A program made the position numbers and the translations under genes. Below, one piece after another: positions 1-7,542 of a stretch of 64,000 nucleotides of DNA. The notes under the pieces are model-generated. The model was not told the DNA's origin. It did no database searches and saw only the letters and a list, made by a program, of their open reading frames with translations. Location: assembly GCA_027068085.1 (NCBI GenBank), contig JAMOUQ010000051.1, positions 1 through 64,000 on the forward strand. Reading direction: 5' to 3'. The DNA comes from Desulfobacteraceae bacterium. Lineage in GTDB: Bacteria; Desulfobacterota; Desulfobacteria; Desulfobacterales; Desulfosarcinaceae. How positions within the stretch are numbered: position 1 is the first letter of the stretch; each line of letters opens with the position of its first letter.

Positions 1-69
1 ATTGTCAATGGAAGATTAAAAAGGACAGTGTGGCGAAGTAAATACTTCATGGTATTTGAAAAAGAATAA
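1..69 (+). CDS. C-terminal end of an unidentified protein (partial)
   Basis: The frame starting at base 1 is open for 22 codons and ends with TAA at 67-69. Its composition is basic and aromatic (many Lys, Arg and Trp/Tyr/Phe), which fits a protein tail. It is cut by the window edge, too short to identify, and could be chance. It ends before the remnant of the metallo-beta-lactamase frame begins, so the truncation of that gene may have joined two unrelated pieces here. Confidence 0.2.
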   Translation: MVNGRLKRTVWRSKYFMVFEKE

Positions 70-79
70 TCAAAAATAA

Positions 80-1069
80 CAGGGTTTTTCTACAGGCTCG
101 TTATGCAGTCATATTAGGAAATACTATGAAACTGAAACTATTGACTTTTTAGTATGCACTCATCCAGATCAAGATCATGCCTCTGGGTTGTCAATCGTTT
201 TGGAGGAGTTAGACGTTAGAAAAATACTAATGCACTGTCCTTGGGATTATGTCGATTACTTTTTTGACTCCGTTAATGATGGGCGGGTCACAAAAGAAAG
301 CCTCATTAGAAGACTCAAAGAGGGTCATCCATATGCTTATAAAGTATATGAATTGGCAAATGAAAAGGAAATACCTGTTATTCATGCGTTCTCGGATGAT
401 AATGACCATGAAATTCCGTGCCTTTTCATCGCCGGTCCATCAATGGAGTTTTATCTAGATCAAGTTATTAACTTTAGATCCATAAGTGAGATAACTGAGG
501 ATGAAAGAAGGGACAGAGGGCTACTTGCAGCTCTTACGGAAGCGGCGAAAAAAGCTGTTAATTGGATATCAGAGACTTGGGATGAAGAAAAACTTATAGA
601 CCCAGTTGATGACGCTACTTCTAGTGAAAACAACTCGAGTGTAATTCTATTATTTGACTTTGATGGGAAAATGCATCTTTTCACAGCAGATGCAGGAGTC
701 CCTGCATTGGAGGAGGCAGCAAACAAAATAGAATCACTCGGCTTTTCTCTCCAGGACTTTTCTTTTGTTCAGGCACCGCATCATGGAAGCAAACGTAATA
801 TAGGTCCAACGATACTTAACAGACTGGTTGGTTATCCAAAGCCTGCGGGAGGCGAAGCGACATTTACAACGTTTATTTCTGCCTCTAAAGAAGGAAGTCC
901 AAAGCACCCGAATAAACGTGTGGTAAATGCGTTTATTAGGCGAGGAGGAAAGGTGGTAGCAACACAGGGCAGTTCTAAGTGCCATTTTTCACCAGGCACC
1001 CCAGATCGTGAAGGTTGGACAACTGCCGATCCTCTACCGTTCTACCATGAGGTGGAGGATGATGATTAA
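80..1069 (+). pseudogene. ComEC-like metallo-beta-lactamase fold protein, 5' truncated
   Basis: The open frame from just after a stop at 77-79 encodes a ComEC/Rec2-type MBL-fold protein. The metal-binding motif THPDQDHASG is read at about 158-187, a later Asp in FTADAG and the downstream motif APHHGSKRN are also present, so the catalytic core of the family is recognisable. There is no ATG, GTG or TTG upstream of the first motif in this frame. The first usable start is the TTG at 188, which would leave the HxxxDH motif out. The N-terminal strands that normally precede it, with a DGG-type turn, are missing. I therefore read the gene as truncated at its 5' end and probably dead. The coding end overlaps the next gene by 8 bases, so the two were once a translationally coupled pair. 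Confidence 0.6.
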
Positions 1070-1769
1070 CTTTGAGAAGGTAACTGATCCCTATGAAAGG
1101 AGAGCAAGGCTGTATCCTGCTTTAATCTGCCTTTTGCCCTTGATTGTAAGTATATCGCTGTCGTTTCCTTCTTTATTCACAACATTATCGGGGTTGGCGG
1201 TGTTGGTTGTATCTCTTGGGGGGCTTCAGCTATTAACACAATTGGCCAGAGATAGAGGTAAGCGGCTAGAGAAAAGTCTCTTTGAAGAATGGGGTGGAAT
1301 GCCATCTGTAGCGATTTTTCGGTTCTCTGACCAAAATATTCCGCTTCCAGCAAAACAACGTTACCATGAAATTGTTTCTTCGGAAACGGGGATTGAAGCT
1401 CCCACGAAGGAATTAGAGATGACTTCACCCAAGCAAGCTGATGCAATCTATTTATCATGGTCAGATTATTTGCGAGGAAAGACACGAGATGTAAGAAAAT
1501 ATCCAATGGTATTTAAAGAAAATATAAACTACGGATTTCGGCGAAATTTATTTGGCATAAAGTGGTTCTGTGTTTTCTCAGGATTTCTGTCCATAATTGT
1601 GATAGCAATTCCAATTAGTCAATCCGATGCTATTACAGAAACTCAAATAGGAATTATGATAGCGATAATGCTATATATTCTGATATTCATTATCGTTGTA
1701 AACAAAGACTGGGTAAGAATCACGGCCTTTGCTTATGCAAAGCAATTGGTAGAATCAATCAATTCATAA
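1062..1769 (+). CDS. four-TM membrane protein, unknown function
   Basis: I chose the ATG at 1062 (protein begins MINFEKVTDPYERR) because a GGTGGAGG purine run lies just upstream and the start overlaps the end of the MBL gene by 8 bases. The 235-residue product has two hydrophobic helices near residues 15-60, a soluble middle of about 110 residues, and two more helices at about 170-225. Both ends and the middle are probably cytoplasmic. I do not recognise the family. The arrangement of paired helices around a soluble segment, coupled to an MBL-fold partner, resembles the membrane effectors of small two-gene defence modules, but this is only an analogy. The DNA is AT-rich compared with the rest of the window. 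Its stop codon directly abuts the first copy of the 100-bp repeat. Confidence 0.6.
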   Translation: MINFEKVTDPYERRARLYPALICLLPLIVSISLSFPSLFTTLSGLAVLVVSLGGLQLLTQLARDRGKRLEKSLFEEWGGMPSVAIFRFSDQNIPLPAKQRYHEIVSSETGIEAPTKELEMTSPKQADAIYLSWSDYLRGKTRDVRKYPMVFKENINYGFRRNLFGIKWFCVFSGFLSIIVIAIPISQSDAITETQIGIMIAIMLYILIFIIVVNKDWVRITAFAYAKQLVESINS

Positions 1770-1869
1770 CATCTACATGGCCTTTGCTTGTCAAGGAAAA
1801 AAGTATCCCTTAGATCAGAAAATGGAGTAGATAGATATTTCAATCTTTAAAAACAGTTTTATTGGCAAG
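1770..1869 (+). repeat. 100-bp direct repeat, copy 1
   Basis: This block begins at the base after the stop of the four-TM gene and ends in TTTTATTGGCAAG. By eye it matches 3101-3200 at 96 of 100 positions with no gap. It contains the core GCTTGTCAAGGAAAAAAG. It has no open frame and no obvious terminal inverted repeats. A shorter decayed copy is at 6532. Confidence 0.9.
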
Positions 1870-2122
1870 TGGTATGTGGTTTCCAAGAAAACAATAAAGG
1901 CCGTATATGGTTGGCCTGTGGGAAGTACCGCCAATCAAAACCAGGGAGTTTTTAGGCGCAATGTCCAGTCTTTATGGCGATTATATCGCAGTTTACTTAA
2001 AGAGAAGATCTGGCTCAGCCCGTGCAAACTCAGTCAGGCGCCAGGCTGGACTTTCCACAGGCCGGAACTATTGAGCAAAGAACCGTTGCATATCAAAAGC
2101 CTCCTTGTTTTTGCCGCCCAAA
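1870..2122. other. non-coding stretch, decayed DNA
   Basis: Between repeat copy 1 and the transposase remnant there is no convincing gene. An 87-codon plus-strand frame (1876-2139) has no domain-like pattern and overlaps the transposase remnant at its end, so I do not call it. The stretch may be the eroded remainder of the insertion sequence or of an older cassette. Confidence 0.4.
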
Positions 2123-2262
2123 TTGAACGTTGCAGATGAAATTTTAGACGCTGGCAAAGCGGTTGATGTCGTGGATTTCATACATGATGACCAGTGCCAG
2201 GATCTGACCCGTGCCGGGGATTGATCTTGGATGGTGAAATTGCCGCAAAACCTGGTAATTCG
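2123..2262 (-). pseudogene. IS110-family transposase remnant
   Basis: Reading the minus strand from about 2262 gives a run containing SIPGTGQILALVIMYEIHDI followed by NRFASV, then an in-frame TAA at 2144-2146, then a few more residues in the same frame. The pattern (I)PGxGxIxALxIxxEIxDIxRF is the conserved C-terminal (transposase_20, IS116/IS110/IS902) segment of IS110-group DEDD transposases. No catalytic N-terminal domain is present and the frame is broken, so this is a dead fragment of roughly 45 codons. It marks past mobile-element activity in the accessory patch. Confidence 0.7.
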
Positions 2263-2330
2263 CGCAATAATACCGTGGCTCTGGTCAGCTTTCCGTTCTT
2301 TGTATAGATATATTCAACTCGATATATATC

Positions 2331-2369
2331 TTGACGATTTCCGTAACAAGGTCTATATTGAACAATATA
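2331..2369 (+). promoter_or_regulatory. vapBC promoter with overlapping palindromic operator
   Basis: TTGACG at 2331-2336 and TATATT at 2354-2359 are separated by 17 bases, a good sigma-70 type promoter about 95 bases before vapB. The palindrome TATATTG-AA-CAATATA (2354-2369) overlaps the -10 box, as expected for an operator used by the AbrB-like antitoxin to repress its own operon. Further AT-rich half-sites (GATATATT, GATATATAT) precede the -35 box. Confidence 0.6.
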
Positions 2370-2455
2370 TATTCATTATTGTTATTCAAGAATCCGTTTC
2401 CAAGAAGGTTACGAAAAAAACAGGTGGCTTAAATTGATAGTGTTGAGAGGGGATT

Positions 2456-2704
2456 ATGGATACTGCAAAATTATTCATAAATGGACGTAGTCAGGCTGTA
2501 CGCCTGCCCAAGCGATATCGTTTTGAAGGAAGTGAAGTGTTTATAAAAAGAACCAATGAGGGAGTACTTTTAATCCCGAAAAACAATACCGTATGGGATG
2601 TGTGGGAGGAAAATATCAAGAAATATAAAAGGCCTTTCATGATCAAACGGGATCAACCCAAGGGACAGCAGGAGAGAGAAGGCTTAGATGAAATATTTGA
2701 TTGA
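2456..2704 (+). CDS. vapB: VapB-type antitoxin (AbrB/SpoVT-like DNA-binding domain)
   Basis: The 82-residue protein has the swapped-hairpin AbrB/MazE-type N-terminal domain: an [15 protein letters not shown] segment at residues 9-23 followed by a short beta pair ending in LLIPK. This is the pattern of VapB antitoxins. The charged C-terminal part (about 45-82) is the expected toxin-binding tail. It binds the PIN toxin encoded next to it and probably represses the operon through the palindrome upstream. The start ATG is preceded by GAGAGGGG. Its end overlaps the toxin start by 17 bases, a usual arrangement that keeps antitoxin in excess. The pair is bracketed by the two good copies of the 100-bp repeat and so looks like a mobile or stability cassette. 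Confidence 0.88.
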   Translation: MDTAKLFINGRSQAVRLPKRYRFEGSEVFIKRTNEGVLLIPKNNTVWDVWEENIKKYKRPFMIKRDQPKGQQEREGLDEIFD

Positions 2705-3092
2705 TACGAATATATGCATCTATATCATGAATAATCACCCTCATGAGGTGTTCGAAAGATTTAGAAATACAGGAGTGGGGGCAATCGGTATATCCTCAAT
2801 TACAGTATCTGAACTTTATTATGGAGCATATAAAAGTAGTAGAATAAAACAAAACATTAAACGAGTAGAAGAATTTCTTTATCCATTTGAAATTTTACCA
2901 TACGATGAAAGTGCCTCAAGAGAATACGGGAAAATCCGTTCTTATCTTGAAAAAAAGGGTCAAATTGTCGGGCCGCTCGATATGCTTATTGCAGCACATG
3001 CAATAAGCAGAAATCTTGCTGTCATCACAAATAATATCAATGAATACAAAAGGATAAAAACATTGCAAGTTGAAAATTGGGTTAAAGAATAA
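2688..3092 (+). CDS. vapC: VapC-type PIN-domain ribonuclease toxin
   Basis: The 134-residue protein is a full-length PIN domain. The first acidic residue is in YLIDTN (Asp6), the second in SELYYG (Glu42) and the third in [10 protein letters not shown] (Asp98), and the fourth region reads [11 protein letters not shown], with Asn115/Asn116 as in many VapC proteins. These residues coordinate Mg2+ or Mn2+ for endoribonuclease cleavage, in studied members of tRNA or rRNA. Activity is held in check by the VapB product. The gene starts inside vapB and ends 8 bases before repeat copy 2. All catalytic residues appear intact, so the toxin is probably functional; its target cannot be read from sequence. 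Confidence 0.9.
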   Translation: MKYLIDTNICIYIMNNHPHEVFERFRNTGVGAIGISSITVSELYYGAYKSSRIKQNIKRVEEFLYPFEILPYDESASREYGKIRSYLEKKGQIVGPLDMLIAAHAISRNLAVITNNINEYKRIKTLQVENWVKE

Positions 3093-3100
3093 TCACGGAA

Positions 3101-3200
3101 CATCTATATGGCCTTCGCTTGTCAAGGAAAAAAGTATCCCTTAGATCAGAAAATGGAGTAGATAGATATTTCGATCTTTAAAAACGGTTTTATTGGCAAG
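3101..3200 (+). repeat. 100-bp direct repeat, copy 2
   Basis: This copy differs from 1770-1869 at four positions by eye and lies 8 bases after the vapC stop. It separates the toxin-antitoxin module from the methylase-nuclease module. Confidence 0.9.
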
Positions 3201-3215
3201 CGGGTGCACTTGACC

Positions 3216-3251
3216 GCCATTTCGCTGCGGCCTTCGGCCTTGCTAAATGCC
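3216..3251. other. imperfect 17-bp stem hairpin before the methylase gene
   Basis: GCCATTTCGCTGCGGCC is followed after TTC by a near complement ending in TAAATGCC. The inner GGCC-TTC-GGCC part is perfect. It lies 16 bases after repeat copy 2 and 33 bases before the methylase start. It may be a terminator-like structure, a translational control element or a relic of recombination. Confidence 0.45.
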
Positions 3252-3284
3252 GTTGGGCTAAAAAGAAAGCGGTAAAGAAACAAC

Positions 3285-5501
3285 ATGATAGAAAAAGACT
3301 TTGATATAGCATTTATCGCCGATCTGGCATTACGAGAAAAACAGATTCAACAGAATTACCGCCCTATTATTGCCGTACACAAGTGGTTTGCCCGGCGACC
3401 AGGTACCCTATTCCGGGGCTTGCTTTTGTCCGAGTTTTCGGACAAGCCGCTGCGCGAGGCGTTTTACGAGTCGAATAACTTTCCCGGTCTCCATATCGCT
3501 GACCCATTTATGGGGGGAGGCACGCCGATTATTGAGGCCAATCGGGTCGGTTGCGATGTCACAGGGTTTGACATAAATCCGATGGCATGGTGGATCGTAA
3601 AACAAGAAATAGAGCACCTCAACCTTCCAGCTTATGAGAAAGCCGCCGTTTCTTTACGAACAACTTTAGAAAGGGAAATCGGTCATCTCTACCGCACTAG
3701 ATGTGTCCTGTGCGGTTCAGGCGATGCTCATGTAAAATATTTTCTTTGGGTAAAAGTAAAAAAATGCGGGAAATGCGGGCAAGATATGGACCTGTTTCCA
3801 GGATATCTTCTCGCCGCAGATTCCAGGCATCCTGAAAATGTATTTGTATGCCCGTCTTGCGGTGAATTAACGGAAACAAAGGACAGGAAAAATCCCGGAC
3901 ATTGCAGCCATTGCAAAGCCGTTCTTATTCTTGACGGGCCGGCCAAGCGGGGCAGGTGCAAATGCCCTGCTTGCGGAAGTGATAACTTGTTTCCCGATGC
4001 CGGACTTGGCCCGCCACGCCATAGACTTTTTGCCATCGAATACCATTGCCAGAAATGCAAACCGGATCATAAAGGAAGATTCTTCAAAAACCCGGATCCT
4101 CAAGATATCGAACGGGTCAGAGAGGCGGAAGAAAGATGGAGGAAAATGCGACCCCAATATGTCCCCGATGATGAAATACCAACTGGGGTCGAAACCAATA
4201 GACTTCACCGCTGGGGATACAGACATTACCGGGAAATGTTCAATTGCCGGCAGCTTGTCGGGCTGGAACTTTCCGCGCGTATTATTGCTAAAATGCCGGA
4301 TGAACGGGTGTGCAATGCTCTATCGACTAACTTGTCAGATCTTCTCCGTTACCAGAACATGCTATGCCGCTATGACACCAGGGCTCTGAAATCGCTAGAT
4401 ATTTTTTCTGTACATGGCTTCCCGGTGGGACTGATACAGTGCGAGTCAAATTTGCTGGGTATTATGGAATCTGGCCGCTACATGTGTGTGGGAAGCGGAG
4501 GATGGGCCAACATTATCGAAAAATTCAAAAAGGCGAAAGCGTATTGCGATAATCCGTTCGAGGTGCGATACCATGGCCGCAGGAAAAAAGTAATTGCGAT
4601 TGAAAAAGAATGGGTTGGAGATCATTATAACGGGTCTGGTTCGTCTCATATCCGCACAGTGAATATTTCCTGCCAAGACGCTGCTTCTGCTGACTTGCCC
4701 GACAACTCCCTGGACGCTGTCTTCACCGATCCTCCCTATTTCGGCAATGTCCAGTATGCGGAACTTATGGACTTCTGCTATGTCTGGCTTAAACGATTGG
4801 TTGGGCAGACATTTCAGGCATTCAATGCTGTTTCGACCAGGAACATGGATGAGCTAACGGGCAACATGGATATGGGACGTGATTTGGACCATTTTGCGGA
4901 AGGGCTTTCCGCGGTATTTCAACGCATGTCAAAAGCTCTTAAGACAGGAGCTCCCCTCGCGTTCACATATCATCACAATAAACTTGAGGCATATTATCCT
5001 GTTGCGGTTGCAATTCTTGATGCGGGATTGACCTGTTCTGCGTCAATACCCTGTCCTGCGGAAATGGGGGCCTCCATACATATCAAGGGCACCGGTTCAT
5101 CTATCATTGATACCGTGTTCGTCTGCCGATCAACGGGCGTCATGCAACGAAAATGGTTGGCGAATACCCCGAAGGATGTGGCAAAAATAGTAGAAGAAGA
5201 TCTCGCGGCTCTCAGGGCAGGCAATGTCAAGCCAACTCCGGGCGACATCAGGTGCATCACTTTCGGTCATCTGACCCGTCTTGCGATATGGTCGCTTAGA
5301 GGTGGATGGGATAAAAACAGACCGGCTGCATCGCGTTTGGCGGAAGTACAGAATTGGCTTCAGTGGTTTGGGAGACAGGACGAAGTGGAAAAGTTTATCG
5401 AAGCCAACAAAACAATGGCAACCACAAAGGATATGCCTCTGTTCGCAGTCCAAGAAAATGTTGGAGAATATGGAGCGGAATATGCCGACGTTTCCTTTTG
5501 A
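3285..5501 (+). CDS. Zn-ribbon-containing adenine-specific type DNA methylase (DUF1156/COG1743-like)
   Basis: The 738-residue protein carries the AdoMet-binding motif ADPFMGGGT at residues 72-80 and the catalytic TDPPY at 481-485, the signature of amino-methyltransferases making N6-methyladenine or N4-methylcytosine. The early KWFARRPG segment is typical of the DUF1156 group. Between the motifs is a cysteine-rich insertion from about residue 140 to 258 with repeated CxxC pairs, probably two or more zinc ribbons that may help DNA recognition. Such proteins act alone or with nuclease and helicase partners in restriction and anti-phage loci. Here the following gene overlaps by 20 bases and encodes a probable nuclease, which suggests a two-gene restriction-modification unit in which this protein protects host DNA. 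The start ATG follows a purine-rich stretch. No frame damage is seen. Target sequence unknown. Confidence 0.8.
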   Translation: MIEKDFDIAFIADLALREKQIQQNYRPIIAVHKWFARRPGTLFRGLLLSEFSDKPLREAFYESNNFPGLHIADPFMGGGTPIIEANRVGCDVTGFDINPMAWWIVKQEIEHLNLPAYEKAAVSLRTTLEREIGHLYRTRCVLCGSGDAHVKYFLWVKVKKCGKCGQDMDLFPGYLLAADSRHPENVFVCPSCGELTETKDRKNPGHCSHCKAVLILDGPAKRGRCKCPACGSDNLFPDAGLGPPRHRLFAIEYHCQKCKPDHKGRFFKNPDPQDIERVREAEERWRKMRPQYVPDDEIPTGVETNRLHRWGYRHYREMFNCRQLVGLELSARIIAKMPDERVCNALSTNLSDLLRYQNMLCRYDTRALKSLDIFSVHGFPVGLIQCESNLLGIMESGRYMCVGSGGWANIIEKFKKAKAYCDNPFEVRYHGRRKKVIAIEKEWVGDHYNGSGSSHIRTVNISCQDAASADLPDNSLDAVFTDPPYFGNVQYAELMDFCYVWLKRLVGQTFQAFNAVSTRNMDELTGNMDMGRDLDHFAEGLSAVFQRMSKALKTGAPLAFTYHHNKLEAYYPVAVAILDAGLTCSASIPCPAEMGASIHIKGTGSSIIDTVFVCRSTGVMQRKWLANTPKDVAKIVEEDLAALRAGNVKPTPGDIRCITFGHLTRLAIWSLRGGWDKNRPAASRLAEVQNWLQWFGRQDEVEKFIEANKTMATTKDMPLFAVQENVGEYGAEYADVSF

Positions 5502-6513
5502 AGCCTCCTTGGATGAGATTCTCCGTAATCCTGAGAGCTATGTGGATGCCGTGTTTTCATGCCTTGAATCGGAATTCCTCGTTATGCCAAAGGGTGCAGG
5601 GTTCGTTGAATATCCCGTATTCGAGCGTGGCTATGAAGCCCTGAAGACAGCAACTGCAAGCTTTTCCCAGCTCGACCCGGAAAAGGTATATAGGGTAACG
5701 GTAGCCGAACCTGTCTCTATTGTGGTATTGCGCTCAATGCTCGGTTTTACGCCACCGGAATGGGGTTATGTCACGACACAAAGAACGGGCGTCTCGGTTA
5801 CGCAAGGCTTCGTGCGCTCGCTGGATCGGAAGGTCAGAATGAACCCTGAAACGGAACTCAACACCAACGGCGTTACCAGGGAACGGCTCAAAGCAATGGT
5901 CGAAACCGCATGCGAACTATTGGCTTCCGGTGCTCCCGAAGTGGATGAGGATCAGGTGCATCGCCTGGACAAAGCTGATACCAGAAATGGCATTGACAGT
6001 ATCAAGAACGTGGCATTGATAGGTGTTCCCTACGCCATGCTACTCTATGAGCGGTTTCTTGGAAGGCCCTTTGCCGGGCACCGAGACTCCGTAAGTGAGC
6101 TCATCGGTGACAGTCTAGAATCCGCGATTGAGGAAGTTCTCTCCAAGGCAGGGATCAGTTTCCGTAAAACCAAGCGAGCGGAACGAATTGAAGGTTTCGA
6201 CCAGACACCGGATTTTATTATACCCAGTGAATTCAACCCGCAGGTAATTATCGAAGCGAAAATCACGGAGGATGACGGCACGGCCCGCGACAAAGTGACA
6301 CGTATTCAACATCTTGGGGAATTGAGTCTTGCCGGACGTTCCGTGGATAATCCCAGGTACGAAGTCATAGCGTGTATCGGCGGCCGGGGCTTCGGAGTCC
6401 GCAGGGAAGATATGAAAAAATTGATACTCGCAACCAGGGGGAAAGTCTTTACTCCAAAGACCCTGGATCGACTTGTCGAGTTCACAAGATTGAAAGAGTT
6501 CAAGACACGATAA
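5482..6513 (+). CDS. probable PD-(D/E)XK restriction endonuclease
   Basis: I start the gene at the ATG at 5482, with GGAG six bases upstream and a 20-base overlap with the methylase gene (ATG 5470 is also possible). The 343-residue product has a helical N-terminal two-thirds without a recognised motif. The C-terminal part has the nuclease core: TPDFII with Asp244, then IIEAK with Glu258 and Lys260, giving the order D-x13-E-x-K of the PD-(D/E)XK fold; the later EVIACIGGRGFG strand also fits. By context it should cleave DNA that lacks the mark placed by the upstream methylase. I cannot assign a type II subtype. The gene is followed by the decayed third repeat copy. Confidence 0.7.
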   Translation: MPTFPFEASLDEILRNPESYVDAVFSCLESEFLVMPKGAGFVEYPVFERGYEALKTATASFSQLDPEKVYRVTVAEPVSIVVLRSMLGFTPPEWGYVTTQRTGVSVTQGFVRSLDRKVRMNPETELNTNGVTRERLKAMVETACELLASGAPEVDEDQVHRLDKADTRNGIDSIKNVALIGVPYAMLLYERFLGRPFAGHRDSVSELIGDSLESAIEEVLSKAGISFRKTKRAERIEGFDQTPDFIIPSEFNPQVIIEAKITEDDGTARDKVTRIQHLGELSLAGRSVDNPRYEVIACIGGRGFGVRREDMKKLILATRGKVFTPKTLDRLVEFTRLKEFKTR

Positions 6514-6531
6514 TTTTGAATGCCAGCCCGA

Positions 6532-6580
6532 CATCCATATGCCTGCGCTTGTCAAGGCAAAAAGGTTTCCCCTGGATCAT
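6532..6580 (+). repeat. decayed partial copy 3 of the 100-bp repeat
   Basis: CATCCATATGCC then GCGCTTGTCAAGG and a following AAAAAGG match the first 45 or so bases of the repeat at roughly 80 per cent, with a one-base gap, then similarity fades. It lies 18 bases after the nuclease stop, the same relative place as the other two copies. Confidence 0.65.
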
Positions 6581-6721
6581 TCAGCGTCTTGAAGAAAATT
6601 GCGTCTCGATATCAACTACACGACACGCAAAGCAACTTTCAGATAAAAGTGTCATGTTTTTAACATGGTCAGCGGTTCGGCGCCGCTGACTCCGTTGGGG
6701 GAAGGCATAAACCGGCGTCAT

Positions 6722-7486
6722 ATGGCATCACCTGAAATTTGTCCGCATAACATTGAAGAAGTTGAGATCGTTTACCGTGACCGGGACATCGTGGCGGTGA
6801 ACAAGCCCTGCGGCATGGCGGTCCACCGCTGCAGAGGGGCAGCGCCCAAGGAAAGGTTCCTGCTGCAAACCGTGCGGGATATGCTTGGCTGCTGGATTTA
6901 CCCGGTTCACCGCCTGGATCGTCCCACCTCCGGTCTGGTCGTTTTTGCCCTCGATCCTTCATCGGCCAGGAATCTGTCGCGGCAGTTTGCCGAAAAGAAG
7001 GTGACCAAGACCTATCTGGCGGTTGTCAGGGGCTATGTTGAAGCAGAAGGTGTCATCAGCAGGCCGCTTGCACCCGACGCCTATAAGAAAAAGAAGGCGC
7101 CGCCCGTTCCGGCCGAAACGGCCTACCTGCGTCTGGCAACCGGGCAGCTGCCCTATCGGGCGGGACCATATTCTTCCGGCCGGTATTCACTGGCGAAAGT
7201 GATCCCCGTCACGGGCCGCATGCATCAGATACGGCGCCATTTCAAGGCGATCTCGCATCCTGTCATCGGCGACAGAATTCACGGAGATCGTGAACACAAC
7301 CGGATTTTTTGCGAACATCTGGGCTGTGAACGGCTCCTGTTGGCCGCCGTGGAGATTGAATTCACTCATCCTGCCAGCCGGCGCCGGATGAGCCTTGTCG
7401 GCAGGCTGGACCGGCAGTATGGCCGCGTATTGAAAACAATGGGATGGCTGGACACGGTACCTGGGTCCTGGCTGCCGGAAAAATAG
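6722..7486 (+). CDS. RluA-family pseudouridine synthase, TruC-like
   Basis: The 254-residue protein has the RluA-family catalytic motif HRLDRPTSGLVVFA, with the catalytic Asp in the RLD triplet, plus the early NKPCGMAVH segment and the late GRMHQIRRHF motif. The RPTSG variant (rather than the KDTSG of RluA, RluC and RluD) is typical of TruC, which makes pseudouridine 65 in tRNA, so I favour TruC-like activity. The length fits. I chose the ATG at 6722 because family proteins begin about a dozen residues before IVYRDRDI; an upstream ATG at 6665 is in frame but would add residues with no family match. The gene begins the GC-rich core DNA that follows the accessory patch. Confidence 0.85.
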   Translation: MASPEICPHNIEEVEIVYRDRDIVAVNKPCGMAVHRCRGAAPKERFLLQTVRDMLGCWIYPVHRLDRPTSGLVVFALDPSSARNLSRQFAEKKVTKTYLAVVRGYVEAEGVISRPLAPDAYKKKKAPPVPAETAYLRLATGQLPYRAGPYSSGRYSLAKVIPVTGRMHQIRRHFKAISHPVIGDRIHGDREHNRIFCEHLGCERLLLAAVEIEFTHPASRRRMSLVGRLDRQYGRVLKTMGWLDTVPGSWLPEK

Positions 7487-7520
7487 CTGCCGCCGTTTTG
7501 GCGTGTCGCAGCAGTGGCTC

Positions 7521-7541
7521 GGTCCGGCCGCCGCGCGGACC
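7521..7541. terminator. hairpin between convergent genes
   Basis: GGTCCG and CGGACC form a six-pair GC-rich stem around a nine-base GC loop, in the 56-base gap between the pseudouridine synthase gene and the convergent receiver-like gene. There is no T run on either side, so its role as a terminator is only suggested by position. Confidence 0.35.
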
Positions 7542-7542
7542 T

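Noticed and set aside
1876-2139. 87-codon plus-strand open frame after repeat copy 1
   Set aside because: No motif or ribosome site, and its end runs over the better supported IS110 remnant on the other strand.
3101-3133. Promoter inside the repeat on the minus strand
   Set aside because: The complement contains TTGACA and TATAGA, but they are only 11 bases apart, too close for sigma-70.
1770-3200. The 100-bp repeats as integron attC sites
   Set aside because: They lack GTTRRRY/RYYYAAC cores and the folded imperfect palindrome of attC, and no integrase gene is present in the window.
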